From Deltaproteobacteria bacterium (GTDB lineage Bacteria; Desulfobacterota; Desulfobacteria; Desulfobacterales; Desulfatirhabdiaceae), in NCBI GenBank assembly GCA_021778975.1, contig JAJYBO010000016.1:1-22161 (forward strand): DNA of 22,161 bases. The letters run 5' to 3'. The position numbers and the translations under genes were made by a program. The notes beneath the pieces are model-generated. The model worked only from the letters and a program-made list of their open reading frames with translations. It ran no database searches and was not told where the DNA came from. This document shows, piece by piece, positions 15,401-22,161 of this stretch. Each line of letters starts with the position of its first letter. Position 1 is the first letter of the stretch.

Positions 15401-17212
15401 ATTGTATATGTTCGGGGCGTTGACAACGTGAGAAAGCAAATCGCACACTTGCCGATGCTGCAAGGCCGCGTAATTCCAATCTATATTTTCAGGAGTATCG
15501 TACGGAGTACCCCAAAAATTTCTGGCGTCATGTACGGTTGTCAGCGTAATCCCGACATATCCGGCCAGGGTGCATACTTCGCCGCCCAGTTCCGGACGAT
15601 CCATGAAGTAATCCTGCCATGGGGTTTGTCGGCTGGGACGAAGCGTATCTCTGAACAGGTCGAGATGTCTGGCCGATTTGTCCCGGCGCATCGCCTCGTC
15701 TATCGTCGTGAAAGCCGAGAAGTGATCCGCTGTGGGTTTAAGCCTGTACAGCCACCCATGATTGAAAGCGCCGAATCCGTCACCATGACTCGACAAATGC
15801 AGTGAAATGGTTACGGTCAGTTCTCGGTTTTTCACCATGGACCTGAAATGCAGCGCATTTTCCAGCAGCTTAGATGCGTGGATCACATCTTTGAGAATGG
15901 CTTCCTGATGTTTCAGCGCCAATGGTTTCAACCACGCCAGCGCCTGTGATTCTCTGGCATCGAGGTGATCGAAGGACGCCTGCCAGTCCAGCCTGCGCAA
16001 AAGGAGGCGGTGTTCGGCCAATTCCTGAATTCTGCTCTGATTTTGGGTGTTATTCTGAGACAGTCTGAGCTGCATCAGCTCACGAGCGATATGATCCACC
16101 TGGGTCTTGATTTCATCACTGACAGCCTTTTTTACCAGGGTATCCAGAGCGCCGGCATCCTTCTGATCCGGCGGTTCGGCGTCACTGGCTTTCGGTGACT
16201 GGCTCAGTGACGCCACGACTTTTCGGGTGTCGTGGATCAGGTTGCGAAGACGTCGTTTCTCTTTGCGCAGATTTTTAGGAGATGTTTTCAGACTCCACAT
16301 GATATCCCGCAACCCGGCCAGCGTCTGGGCATGGCCGCTGGTGGCCACCAAAAGAACGGAACGTTCCGGAGGCGTCTGCTTGAATTTACGGGCCAGCTCT
16401 AAAAGCGCGGCCGTCCCACAGGCTTCATCCGCTCCTGGAGAACGCCCGGAAACATAGGCGGTGCTGTCATAAGGCGCCTCGATCATGACCAGATCGTCCT
16501 GAAGTTTGGGATGGACGCCGGGAATCAGGCAATAAACATTGTCGCTATCTACTTCTTTCCAGACGGAAACGGAATTCAGCACGACGCCGGGCGCGATGAC
16601 ACCGTGTTGAGCGTTCTCAAAGTTTCCGAAATATTCACGGGCCTCATCGAGGGAAATCCAAAAACGCGGAAAATTGACGGGGGTGAGTTCTTCTTTATCT
16701 TCAAAGAGATAGCGGGATGATGCCCCTCGGTCAACATAAATCAGTGCTTTTGCTCCGAGGTTGGCCGCCGATATCCAGTTTTTTCCCGAATCCAGTTCCA
16801 TCAGCAAAATGGCGCCTTCCACGGGCTTGCCGTTCAATTCGGACAGATCGCCGGAGCCTGCATACACCAGCGGCCCCGTCAGCCCTTCCGGCGGTGTGGC
16901 TGGAGGAGATATGGCGTTCGCCTGAATTTGGCGCAGCGGGCATTGCCCCTGATGACCGGGAATGACGAGCTGGCAATTGCCCTGTTCCCGGACAGGCGTG
17001 GAGAAACGTTCGACGCCGATGTCGGAAAACCCCGCAGCTTCAAACTGTTCCCGGATATAGGCGGCGGCGGACTGACATCCGGAACTTCCGGTACTGCGGT
17101 CTCCCGCTGCGGCCAGAGCGTGAATGTCGGTTGTGAAATTATCAGCCGCCATGCAGGAGATTCCGGTACAAAGAATGACGGCGAACAGGGTGGTGGCGCT
17201 GAGATGCTTCAT
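12404..17212 (-). CDS. M28-peptidase-like ectodomain fused to MacB/FtsX-type ABC permease
   Basis: A 1602-residue fusion. A signal peptide (about 1-22) leads into an M28-like peptidase region: the RSTGSSGCQSAAAYIREQFE start, a PA-like insert (about 95-195) and a core at 242-310. A charged helical insertion (about 315-460) and a long ectodomain follow. Expected zinc ligands are mostly lost: the usual His-x-Asp-Ser reads PYDS (247-250) and the Glu-Glu site reads ATSGH, although D262 and a YHTEYHT motif near 812 remain, so peptidase activity is doubtful. Three membrane segments (about 895-980) come next. Then comes a MacB-like permease: one segment near 1017-1037, a periplasmic domain to about 1300, and three C-terminal segments (1307-1417) with the FtsX motif ERKREIAVYTSIGLAPS. 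A cytoplasmic tail of about 180 residues contains five Cys (1489-1511). The gene starts 9 nt after its ATPase gene. The cargo is unknown. Confidence 0.85.
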   Translation of the reverse strand: MKHLSATTLFAVILCTGISCMAADNFTTDIHALAAAGDRSTGSSGCQSAAAYIREQFEAAGFSDIGVERFSTPVREQGNCQLVIPGHQGQCPLRQIQANAISPPATPPEGLTGPLVYAGSGDLSELNGKPVEGAILLMELDSGKNWISAANLGAKALIYVDRGASSRYLFEDKEELTPVNFPRFWISLDEAREYFGNFENAQHGVIAPGVVLNSVSVWKEVDSDNVYCLIPGVHPKLQDDLVMIEAPYDSTAYVSGRSPGADEACGTAALLELARKFKQTPPERSVLLVATSGHAQTLAGLRDIMWSLKTSPKNLRKEKRRLRNLIHDTRKVVASLSQSPKASDAEPPDQKDAGALDTLVKKAVSDEIKTQVDHIARELMQLRLSQNNTQNQSRIQELAEHRLLLRRLDWQASFDHLDARESQALAWLKPLALKHQEAILKDVIHASKLLENALHFRSMVKNRELTVTISLHLSSHGDGFGAFNHGWLYRLKPTADHFSAFTTIDEAMRRDKSARHLDLFRDTLRPSRQTPWQDYFMDRPELGGEVCTLAGYVGITLTTVHDARNFWGTPYDTPENIDWNYAALQHRQVCDLLSHVVNAPNIYNDRLPQNGFSTITGRANFIRQGELFPDQPAPDTVVLAYQGAGRYHAIVDHLGVFQLKGVSDKRHVLDKVIIEGYRFDPASGKPVWSIDKEQTGKNAYRMKMQRTDMETDVVMFACKSTTMFDLLDPRGFRYMTRINLIDGRREAAPMRYWFSRIDTRASVLASIFLESGTRLKMTLSDSVIHKKMILTHAVPDNASGSGYLIDNWPILYHTEYHTAQDMWALLGPRIAALEEHGIFNEQIRKLQKDGLNALTAAAQALKAQNYARFLESSSASWALASRVYDDVEQTQKDVLFGVLFYIALFVPFAFCMERLLFSFSDIYKRIIAFAGVLLAVIVVIYQVHPAFQLAYSPVVVILAFFIIGLSFIVTLIVFMRFEEEMSRLQRRAKPAETGDIGRWKAFSASFFLGVSNLRRRRIRTALTCATLIILTFTIMSFTSVKSMRLHSRILYQSSAPYTGFLLKNVNWQDIPQEALPVLSNAFGDAGPIAPRVWFENADRTRTRDVPLQYQDKKFIAQGMIGLSPDEPNVTGLNRILIAGHWFGPKDHHSIIISDRMAQELGVRVTAESYPDILVWGVPWKVVGIFSGKQLQDAPDLDGEPLTPITFPREAIQEMTDVEMDAMESGDDVRTFQSRYQHTSEELTVIVPSETLLSLGGRLKAVAVRHASDSHASRIAAQHLVDRLGLAVFSGEKNGTYLYSASDAISYSGVPNIMIPIVISICIVLNTMIGSVYERKREIAVYTSIGLAPSHVSFLFIAEAMAFAVLSVVMGYLFAQTTARLFAGTSLWAGVTVNYSSLSGVAAMILVMLVVLISAIYPSKVAAEIAIPDINRAWTLPPSQGNQLEITLPFLMKYHEHKSIVGFLLDYFKSHQDVSHGLFATDDISLNEVCPVTRAIHPAEICSGTACCRDSCVQLAAHVWLAPFDFGIMQQTTLRFCQSREEPGFLEISILLERESGESNAWRRINKAFLHTIRKQLLMWRSLNPSDQERYEKLLTEALAAQA

Positions 17213-17221
17213 GACAATCCG

Positions 17222-17971
17222 TTATCCTTCGTTTTCGACTTTATCGCCGATCTGCCCGACAGAAATCGAAAGTTCTTCCCGGTTTTCGATTTTATCAATT
17301 CTGCCATCCCGTATCCAGACCACCTGATCTGACACGTTCAGCATCTTTATATCATGGGTGGCGGAGATAATCGTCACCCCGCGTTCACGGCTAAGGCGTT
17401 TGAGCAGATAGATAATTTCTTCACCCGTATTCAGATCGAGGTTTCCGGTGGGTTCGTCCGCCAGGATGATGGCCGGGTCGTTGGCAAGCGCGCGAGCGAT
17501 GGCCACCCGCTGCTGCTGGCCTCCGGAAAGCTCGAAAGGCTTGTGCCGAAAGCGATCTTTAAGCCCAACCATTTCGAGCAATTGAAGACCTTTTTGAACG
17601 GCCATATCGTCTGAAACACCGGCGAATGTCATGGGAAGGGTTACATTTTCCAGCGCGGTCATGACCTGGATGATATTGAAGGTCTGAAAGATATACCCGA
17701 TTTTCCGACAGCGCAGCCAGGCCAGTTCATATGCGTCGAGTTGGGCGATATCAACCTCGTCTATGAAGACTTTTCCGCTGGAGGGTTTGTCCAGACCGCC
17801 GATCATGTTGAACAGGGTGCTTTTTCCGGAGCCGGACGGCCCCATAATCGAAATGTAGTTGCCCGCGGCGATTTCGAGATCAACGCCCTTCAACGCCAGA
17901 ACATCTACCTTCCCCAGCTTGAAGGACTTGGTGACACTGGCAACCCGGACTATTTTTCTGGAGTCGGTCAT
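17222..17971 (-). CDS. ABC transporter ATP-binding protein (MacB/LolD type)
   Basis: The 249-residue ATPase partner of the peptidase-permease protein encoded 9 nt downstream in the same operon. All catalytic motifs are intact: Walker A GPSGSGKS (44-51), Q-loop Gln96, signature LSGGQQQR (148-155), Walker B IILADE (168-173) with the LolD/MacB-type ADEPTGNLD, and the switch His206 (ATHD). It belongs to the MacB/LolD/FtsE group, which drives mechanotransmission across the inner membrane rather than ordinary substrate import. The last 20-25 residues (NREELSISVGQIGDKVENEG) extend beyond the usual core. No convincing promoter is visible between it and the repeat further upstream. Confidence 0.93.
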   Translation of the reverse strand: MTDSRKIVRVASVTKSFKLGKVDVLALKGVDLEIAAGNYISIMGPSGSGKSTLFNMIGGLDKPSSGKVFIDEVDIAQLDAYELAWLRCRKIGYIFQTFNIIQVMTALENVTLPMTFAGVSDDMAVQKGLQLLEMVGLKDRFRHKPFELSGGQQQRVAIARALANDPAIILADEPTGNLDLNTGEEIIYLLKRLSRERGVTIISATHDIKMLNVSDQVVWIRDGRIDKIENREELSISVGQIGDKVENEG

Positions 17972-18299
17972 GAGAACCCCCGGTATAAATTCATCGTTCA
18001 GAACAGATTCATTTTGTTTTCTATGGCATACTCACACGTGCAGGGCAAGAAAAATTGACGACTTCGTAAAAAGTCCGGATGCGGCGTTGCGCTGCATCTT
18101 TCGTCGTTGCGGCGCACCATAAGTACGCATCGCTCCTCAGGATTCGCGCGCCTTGCCCGCGAACATTTTACCAACCCGTCTGAAATTCGATTTTTTACGA
18201 GGACATCAAAATTGACGACTAAAAAAACTGGATTATTACAATATGAGTGTATATGATACGGCTGCTATGGTGATATTTTATAATCAGGAGTCTAAACCT
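17972..18299. other. Divergent intergenic region with repeat copy C
   Basis: This 328-bp stretch separates the leftward ABC operon from the rightward AMIN gene and contains no supported gene. About 85 bp next to the ATPase start would hold that operon's promoter, but I find no good hexamers. Repeat copy C occupies the middle (18051-18220). The remaining 80 bp lead into the AMIN gene, with AGGAG at 18286-18290. A TTGACG (18212-18217) at the repeat edge is spaced 16 nt from TATTAC (18234-18239), a weak promoter candidate. Confidence 0.6.
18051..18220 (+). repeat. Palindromic dispersed repeat, copy C
   Basis: A near-full-length copy matching the reverse complement of copy A along its whole length. 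It starts GACGACTTCGTAAAAAG (18057-18073), has the conserved core with CGTCGTTGCGGCGCACCATA, then the degenerate inner terminus CATTTTACCAACCCGTC (18164-18180), and the tail to TTTTTTACGAGGACATC. The 13-mer AAAATTGACGACT occurs exactly at both edges (18051-18063 and 18208-18220). Those edge bases (AAAATTGAC) differ from the corresponding edge bases at copy A (AAATGTGAC), so they look like target duplications rather than part of the element. Confidence 0.86.
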
Positions 18300-19331
18300 A
18301 TGATATCTTTCAGATACAGACGATTGATGGTGACTGGTTGGGGATGTATTGTGTGGGGAGCGGTTCTTTGCTTATTCGGAACGTTCCTGTCGAGTGACGT
18401 ACTCTACGGAGCGGATTCAAAATCATCTCAAGAAATTCCCGACAAACCCGTCGTACTTCATTATAAAATCAAGGCGCCGTCATCGCCGATACCGGCTTCA
18501 GCATCAGGGCCACCTGCCGCCGCGCAGCCGGTTTTGCCACCCGCTGCAGAACATGCAAGTTCCGCCAGCAACAGTGCTGCATCCCCCCAGTCCGCCGGCA
18601 ATGCAGCCCCCGCCCGACCCGCGGAAAACATCGCAACACCGGCGACACCCGCAGGAAATGGCACCGCACCAGCGGCCGCCGCGCAAAATACAGCGCCCGC
18701 CAACGCTCCGGAAAATCAGTCCCGGCCTCCTTCACCGGCTCAACCCGCGGCACAAGCAGAGAAAAAAACAGAACCGCCTCAGCCGGCGCCGGAAACATCT
18801 TCTCCGCCCCCTGCTGAAAAGAAATCTCCGGCGTCGCCCCAAACACCCAAAGCCAAAAAATCGGCGCCCGCCCCCGTAAATCCACCGGCGACACCATCGT
18901 CGCCCCCGGATGAGACCACCGCTCATCCAGCAGCGGAACATCCCGTACATCATGCACCGGCCATTCAATCGGATTACGGCAGAAAAATCCTGGATATTCA
19001 AACCCATGACAGTTCTAAAGATTCAGAAAGCATCCAGATCGTCCTGTCAGGTTTTTTTCCTCCAGAAACGCAGGTCATCGAAGGTGAAGCACCCAAGATT
19101 ATTTGTGATTTCCCCAATGTCTGGCTGGAGCGGAATATCCGGCGGGTCATCCCCGTAAACGGCAAGTTCGTTCAGCAGATCCGGACGGGCGTTCATTCCC
19201 CACCCAAATCCAGAAGTCGTATCGTCATTGATCTGGCGCCACAACACAATTATGAAGTAGAGCAGGTATATTATCAAAAAGACAATATTTATTCGATGGT
19301 TATCCGTGAAAAGAAAGCGGTCGCCAAATAA
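18300..19331 (+). CDS. Membrane-anchored AMIN-domain protein with Pro/Ala-rich spacer
   Basis: A 343-residue envelope protein. The N-terminus (about 9-30, TGWGCIVWGAVLCLFGTFLS) is a membrane anchor or signal peptide after a basic cap. Residues of about 55-225 form a low-complexity linker rich in Pro, Ala, Ser and Lys-Glu, of the kind that spans the periplasm. The last 118 residues (226-343) resemble an AMIN domain: SIQIVLSGFFPPETQVI, PKIICDFPNVW, then SRIVIDLAP. AMIN domains bind peptidoglycan or localise proteins to the septum or to secretin complexes. The ATG at 18300 is chosen over 18243 because AGGAG lies at 18286-18290. No catalytic domain is fused, so a structural or localisation role is likely. 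The next gene, prkA, starts 105 nt downstream. Confidence 0.82.
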   Translation: MISFRYRRLMVTGWGCIVWGAVLCLFGTFLSSDVLYGADSKSSQEIPDKPVVLHYKIKAPSSPIPASASGPPAAAQPVLPPAAEHASSASNSAASPQSAGNAAPARPAENIATPATPAGNGTAPAAAAQNTAPANAPENQSRPPSPAQPAAQAEKKTEPPQPAPETSSPPPAEKKSPASPQTPKAKKSAPAPVNPPATPSSPPDETTAHPAAEHPVHHAPAIQSDYGRKILDIQTHDSSKDSESIQIVLSGFFPPETQVIEGEAPKIICDFPNVWLERNIRRVIPVNGKFVQQIRTGVHSPPKSRSRIVIDLAPQHNYEVEQVYYQKDNIYSMVIREKKAVAK

Positions 19332-19359
19332 GCCATAGATATTTCATCTTCAGAGTCTT

Positions 19360-19409
19360 GACGCCCTTTACGAAGCCGTCCGGTTTTGTAAAAAGTTCGC
19401 ATTTCAAAC
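19360..19409. repeat. Remnant of the dispersed repeat (hairpin only)
   Basis: The two inner termini of the dispersed repeat are here almost end to end: CTTTACGAAGCCGTC (19366-19380) followed by CGGTTTTGTAAAAAGTTCGC (19381-19400) and ATTTCA. They can pair as a stem of about 12 bp including two G-T pairs, with a very short loop. It looks like a copy that lost its roughly 100-bp centre. There is no T-tract, so terminator function is doubtful. It lies 30 nt before prkA. Confidence 0.7.
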
Positions 19410-19436
19410 AACGAAGGTCACGGAGGAATCTTTCAC

Positions 19437-21497
19437 ATGGAGAACGGTCGCACCAATGCACTGACATATCATCTGTCGGCGGTCAAATCCGGAAAGCGGT
19501 GTTTTGAGAACGCCTTTCAGGGTGTCGCCAGAATGATTCTGGACAACGATATCAGCAAGGTAGTGGTCAACGGAAAAACCACCTATGATTTTGGTATTTT
19601 TCGTTCCGGAAAGAAACATATCATCGGCATGTACGATGAGTTGAACAGCTTTGTGTCCTATGTGAAGGACGCAGCGGAAGGCGGTTCATCCAAGGAAATG
19701 GCGTATGTGCTGATCGGCGAGCCGGGAAACGGCAAGACGTTCTTTGTGGAGTTTCTCTGCACCAAATATCGAGAGTTTCTGCTCCGTGAAGAAAACCGCA
19801 AATACACATTCCGCTTCGCGCATATGGATCGCATCGGCAGTTATGGAAAAATATCCACCATAGAATCCCAGACTTACGAAGACCCCATGATTCTGGCCAT
19901 GAGCCTTTTTGAAAACCCGGAGGAAAACAGGGCCTTTTTATCGCGGGAAATTGGTTTTTCAGACGGCGAGATTGACAACCTTTATGAGAATTACCGTCCT
20001 TTAGGCGCCTGTTCCGGCTATATCTGGAACGATATCCGCAATTACACAAACGGCGCCATCGCCGATATGCTGGAATATATCGAAGTCATACAAGTGCCGC
20101 TGATTGAAAGTCTGGGGACGATCACCGGAAAGTATCCGGCCAAGGACAAAATCACCTCGTCATCCGTGGATCTGCTGGGTGAAGAATCCATACAACGGCT
20201 CATGCACATTACCGATACCCACAACCCCTACCGGTTCGATCTGCGCCGGGGCGCGCTGGCGCGTGTGGGCGGCGGCGGCATTCATTTCAGCGATGAAATC
20301 TTCAAGAATAAAAAGGACCTGGTGCAGGTGTATTTGGGCGTCATTCAAAATCGCACCATCGAGATTGACGGGTTCAAATGGCCGCTGGACACCCTGATTA
20401 TCGCCACCAGCAACAATTCTGAATTCAACCGATTTCTGTCTGAAAAAGAGGAAGCCCCGATCGTGGATCGCTGTCGGCTCTGTTATGTGACGCACAACAC
20501 CAATTACCGGCTCCAGAAAGACCTTACGGCATACGCCATCGGCAACGAAACCCGGACAACCCTGATGCGCGAATACCTGCATCAAGACCCTAACCTCAAT
20601 TATGCAGCCTCTGTATCGGCGGTGCTGTCCCGGCTGCCGCGTTCCGAAAAACTAACGCCGGTAGAAACCATGAAGCTGGCGGCCGGTGAAGTGGCCGGAG
20701 AAAAGAGCATCAAGACCCTGGCCGAAGTCATTGACACCCTGAATCAAGATCCGGATATCACCAAACGGTTCGGGCAAAAAGGCCTGGGGCAGCGCAACCT
20801 GGGCAGATCCATCCAACTGCTGGTGGAAAGCTCGGAAACCAATGAAGGCGAGTGCATGTTCGCTTATGACATATTTCGCGCCCTTGAACGGATCGTTCTG
20901 GATTATGTGAATGACGCCAACGACCGCGTCAAGTACCTGGAAGACCTCAAAACCGCCAAAGGGCTTTACCGCGAACGCATCATGACGGAAATGTTCAACG
21001 CCTATATGGATGAGCCGCTGGCGATCCGGAAAGACGTCATGAATTACGTCAACATGATCATCGGCATTGACGCCGAAAACCTGGGGCCGGATAAGATGTG
21101 GAAATACAAAGACCCCCAGACCGGAGAACTCCGGGCGCTCAAGATTGACGAACGGTATATCAACAGCGTGGAGGAACGAATCGGGCTTAAAACCCGTGAG
21201 CAGCGTGAAACGTTCAGAACGTCCATCCGGAAAATTTACGGGCAGAAAATTTCCGTCGAACCCAATTACGATTTTATGGACAATCTGGAGCTGGTCAAGG
21301 CCGTGACAGATGTGAGGCTGAAGTCGGATATCGCGGGCGCCGGAAGCCTGATCGGCGCCCTGGCCAACCGCACCAACGAAGAAAACCAGAAACTGCATGA
21401 TCGGATGATCCAGACAATGTTGACCAAACTGAACTACTGCAAGACCTGCGCCCAGAAAACGATAGAATATTTCTGCACCCAGGAGGACGAAAAATAA
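19437..21497 (+). CDS. prkA: PrkA family serine protein kinase (YeaG-like)
   Basis: A 686-residue PrkA/YeaG protein, normal for the family. An N-terminal AAA+ domain carries Walker A GEPGNGKT (94-101) and later blocks typical of PrkA (RRGALARVGGGGIHFSDEIF and PLDTLIIATSNNSEFNRFL). The C-terminal PrkA domain includes YMDEPLAIRKDVMNYVNMII and NYDFMDNLELVKAVTDVRLK. The extreme C-terminus has a CKTC pair and one more Cys. In enterobacteria YeaG and YeaH act together in nutrient-starvation responses, and in Bacillus PrkA affects sporulation; kinase versus protease activity is debated. A strong ribosome binding site GGAGG (19422-19426) precedes the ATG. The DUF444 partner gene follows after 58 nt. 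Confidence 0.95.
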   Translation: MENGRTNALTYHLSAVKSGKRCFENAFQGVARMILDNDISKVVVNGKTTYDFGIFRSGKKHIIGMYDELNSFVSYVKDAAEGGSSKEMAYVLIGEPGNGKTFFVEFLCTKYREFLLREENRKYTFRFAHMDRIGSYGKISTIESQTYEDPMILAMSLFENPEENRAFLSREIGFSDGEIDNLYENYRPLGACSGYIWNDIRNYTNGAIADMLEYIEVIQVPLIESLGTITGKYPAKDKITSSSVDLLGEESIQRLMHITDTHNPYRFDLRRGALARVGGGGIHFSDEIFKNKKDLVQVYLGVIQNRTIEIDGFKWPLDTLIIATSNNSEFNRFLSEKEEAPIVDRCRLCYVTHNTNYRLQKDLTAYAIGNETRTTLMREYLHQDPNLNYAASVSAVLSRLPRSEKLTPVETMKLAAGEVAGEKSIKTLAEVIDTLNQDPDITKRFGQKGLGQRNLGRSIQLLVESSETNEGECMFAYDIFRALERIVLDYVNDANDRVKYLEDLKTAKGLYRERIMTEMFNAYMDEPLAIRKDVMNYVNMIIGIDAENLGPDKMWKYKDPQTGELRALKIDERYINSVEERIGLKTREQRETFRTSIRKIYGQKISVEPNYDFMDNLELVKAVTDVRLKSDIAGAGSLIGALANRTNEENQKLHDRMIQTMLTKLNYCKTCAQKTIEYFCTQEDEK

Positions 21498-21555
21498 GGG
21501 GATGGACGGATAACACGCCGTCACAGGCAACGAATTTACAGAAAGGCGTCTTCCC

Positions 21556-22161
21556 ATGAAATCCAAACTCGATGCACTTTTCAAAACGCTGGAGCGTGAA
21601 GGGTTCATGACACCGCAGCGGCGTTTGGCAATGCTCCGGGAAATCGAAACCGGTGATAATTCCCACGATGTGGATGCAGCACCGGCAGACAGACCTGCCC
21701 GGCGGCTGCCGCGGTCGTTTTACAGCCACCACGACCTTTTCGATCTTCAGGGCATGGGGCCGATCACCGCCAGTCTGGTCAGTCACCTCCGGTCGCTGGA
21801 TGAACTTCTGGAGCGAGACAAGCTCCGGGAAAAAGACGGGTTCCCCCGGAAAATCCGGGTGGGCAGATTGATCCGTCCCGGAAAAGGCGGAAAAGACAAA
21901 ATCGTCGTCGTGCCCACAACCGTTGAAGAAAAATTCATTCATGACAACGCCTTCAAGGAATCATCGGAAGACTCGCCGTCCGGCGGTTCCGGAGACGGTG
22001 AAGAAGGCGAGGTCATCGGCGAAGAACCGGTGCGTCCGCAGGAAGGCGCGGGGGCCGGCCCAGGTCAGGGAGAAGACGGCCCTCACGAAATGGAATCGAG
22101 CGCCTATGATCTCGGCAAGATTCTCACCGAGAAATTTGAACTGCCCAATTTGCAGGAAAAA
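21556..22161 (+). CDS. yeaH: DUF444 (YeaH) family protein, 5' part
   Basis: The first 202 codons of a gene running off the window. The N-terminus (MKSKLDALFKTLEREGFMTP) is followed by a helical region, then by the basic motif RVGRLIRPGKGGKDKIVVV. An acidic Gly-rich linker (about 155-185) follows, and then YDLGKILTEKFELPNLQEK, the sequence that precedes the von Willebrand-like part in DUF444/YeaH proteins. It is the known operon partner of PrkA; a SpoVR homologue often follows, but that position is outside the window. AAAGG at 21542-21546 serves as ribosome binding site. Confidence 0.88.
   Translation, partial: MKSKLDALFKTLEREGFMTPQRRLAMLREIETGDNSHDVDAAPADRPARRLPRSFYSHHDLFDLQGMGPITASLVSHLRSLDELLERDKLREKDGFPRKIRVGRLIRPGKGGKDKIVVVPTTVEEKFIHDNAFKESSEDSPSGGSGDGEEGEVIGEEPVRPQEGAGAGPGQGEDGPHEMESSAYDLGKILTEKFELPNLQEK

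Noticed and set aside
18279..18284. Perfect TATAAT hexamer before the AMIN gene
   Set aside because: A start from this -10 would fall within or after the ribosome binding site, and no -35 lies at the right distance.

Overview
This window looks like the chromosome of a strictly anaerobic, Wood-Ljungdahl-carrying member of the Desulfobacterota (the former sulfate-reducing Deltaproteobacteria, probably near the Desulfobacterales). That placement is inferred from gene content: a CooS-type carbon monoxide dehydrogenase divergent from formate-tetrahydrofolate ligase, a PAS/sigma-54 activator, a SPOUT methyltransferase between trmD and rplS, and a recurrent palindromic intergenic repeat that I associate with that group. 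No rRNA, tRNA, CRISPR array, transposase or phage gene is visible.

Layout. 36-4935 (+) is a translation and RNA-processing operon: rpsP, khpA, rimM, trmD, a TrmD-associated SPOUT methyltransferase, rplS, rnhB, yraN and rsmI. The genes are tightly packed or overlapping, except for a repeat copy inserted just before rplS. 5050-6369 (+) is a PAS-AAA-Fis sigma-54 activator with its own candidate promoter. It converges on cooS (6430-8400, -) across a hairpin. cooS and fhs (8946-10709, +) are divergent and share a 545-bp intergenic region holding a good sigma-70-type promoter for cooS, a 9-bp direct repeat and a second repeat copy. fhs ends at a strong intrinsic terminator. Next comes a B12-binding radical SAM protein of unknown substrate (10800-12413, +), which overlaps tail to tail with a 1602-residue protein (12404-17212, -). 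That protein fuses a degenerate M28-peptidase-like ectodomain to a MacB/FtsX-type permease, and its ABC ATPase (17222-17971, -) lies directly upstream in the same operon. A third repeat copy follows, then a membrane-anchored AMIN-domain protein with a long Pro/Ala-rich spacer (18300-19331, +), a repeat remnant, and the start of a prkA-yeaH (DUF444) stress operon that runs off the window.

How the genes work together. The first block is housekeeping ribosome and tRNA maturation. The middle block supplies two steps of the reductive acetyl-CoA pathway or its reversal (CO/CO2 interconversion and formyl-THF formation), possibly under redox control by the neighbouring regulator. The ABC ATPase and peptidase-permease form one self-contained envelope machine, and it is the best candidate here for an undescribed system. 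The AMIN protein and the PrkA/YeaH kinase module concern the envelope and starvation response.

The other unusual signal is the repeat: three copies plus one remnant, all intergenic. The two best-preserved copies carry direct repeats at their edges whose sequence differs from copy to copy.
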